From Parachlamydiaceae bacterium (GTDB taxonomy: Bacteria > Chlamydiota > Chlamydiia > Chlamydiales > Parachlamydiaceae): a stretch of DNA of 6,246 nucleotides. Below are positions 6,046-6,246 of the stretch, piece after piece (the stretch's first letter is position 1; each line of letters starts with the position of its first letter). Location: NCBI GenBank assembly GCA_013817115.1, contig JACDDG010000151.1:1-6246 (forward strand), written 5' to 3'. The position numbers and the translations under genes are program-made. The notes under the pieces are model-generated. The model saw only the letters and a program-made list of their open reading frames with translations. It was not told where the DNA came from and did no database searches.

Positions 6046-6221
6046 CGTTAAAAAAAGGCTAGATTGAAGCTAGAAAAGTTATACATGATCTCAACATCCT
6101 TGCCCATTCCGAAAGATTCTGGAATATTTCATAAATGTGTTCAACTTTAATGTATACCGAAGAGCTTCAAATTTTGGTTTTTTGGCAAATAGAAAGTTCC
6201 CGGGATTAAGCGATCAAAAGC
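6046..6221. other. Spacer with no supported gene
   Basis: Moderately AT-rich sequence without a gene I can support. A minus-strand stretch of about 40 open codons (including KPKFEALRYTLKLNTFMKYS, roughly 6130-6180) looks faintly coding but has no start, ribosome binding site or recognisable motif. It might be the end of a decayed frame. Confidence 0.3.
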
Positions 6222-6245
6222 GACCCCATATTATAATATTGGGTC
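6222..6245. repeat. 24-bp near-perfect palindrome at the window edge
   Basis: GACCCCATATTA is followed directly by TAATATTGGGTC, its reverse complement except for one C-T mismatch pair. The centre is all A/T and the ends are GC clamps. It could be an operator for a dimeric protein, a cruciform or hairpin, or the end of an element continuing beyond the window. Its role is not determinable here. Confidence 0.6.
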
Positions 6246-6246
6246 A

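Overview
The window most likely comes from a member of the order Chlamydiales, probably a Parachlamydia-like amoeba symbiont (Parachlamydiaceae or a neighbouring family) rather than Chlamydia itself. The main evidence is one block of three minus-strand genes, threonyl-tRNA synthetase (thrS) -> ParA-type ATPase -> pGP6-D-like protein. This matches, from memory, the Chlamydia trachomatis order CT581-CT582-CT583. The ParA and pGP6-D families resemble the pGP5-D and pGP6-D proteins of the chlamydial virulence plasmid. The moderately AT-rich genes and the large, repeat-rich, decayed spacers fit an environmental chlamydia better than the compact genomes of Chlamydiaceae.

Layout. (1) 1-439 is a repeat complex: a roughly 94-bp unit occurs twice forward and twice inverted around a centre near position 200, and a fifth, partial unit reaches the stop codon of the first gene. 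(2) 438-3886 is a compact minus-strand operon, transcribed from right to left. thrS and parA overlap by 4 bp (ATGA), parA and the pGP6-D gene are 21 bp apart, and each has a plausible ribosome binding site. (3) 3887-4953 looks intergenic but holds on the minus strand a coding-like track broken by several frameshifts (4039-4584, possibly from 4646). I read it as a decaying gene of about 180-200 codons. It is followed by very AT-rich DNA and a good sigma70/sigma66-type promoter. (4) 4954-5412 is a plus-strand gene for an unrecognised 152-residue protein with two hydrophobic stretches, followed by a strong hairpin. (5) 5413-6246 has no convincing gene. It contains a diverged copy of the 94-bp repeat, a short minus-strand reading-frame remnant, an isolated GC-rich patch of about 160 bp with several hairpins, and a near-perfect 24-bp palindrome at the right edge.

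How the genes fit together: thrS is housekeeping translation. The ParA/pGP6-D pair is a chromosomal relative of plasmid maintenance or regulatory genes, here translationally coupled to thrS. The flanks look like accessory DNA subject to repeat insertion and gene decay. I recognise no defence system, CRISPR array, tRNA, rRNA or intact transposase.
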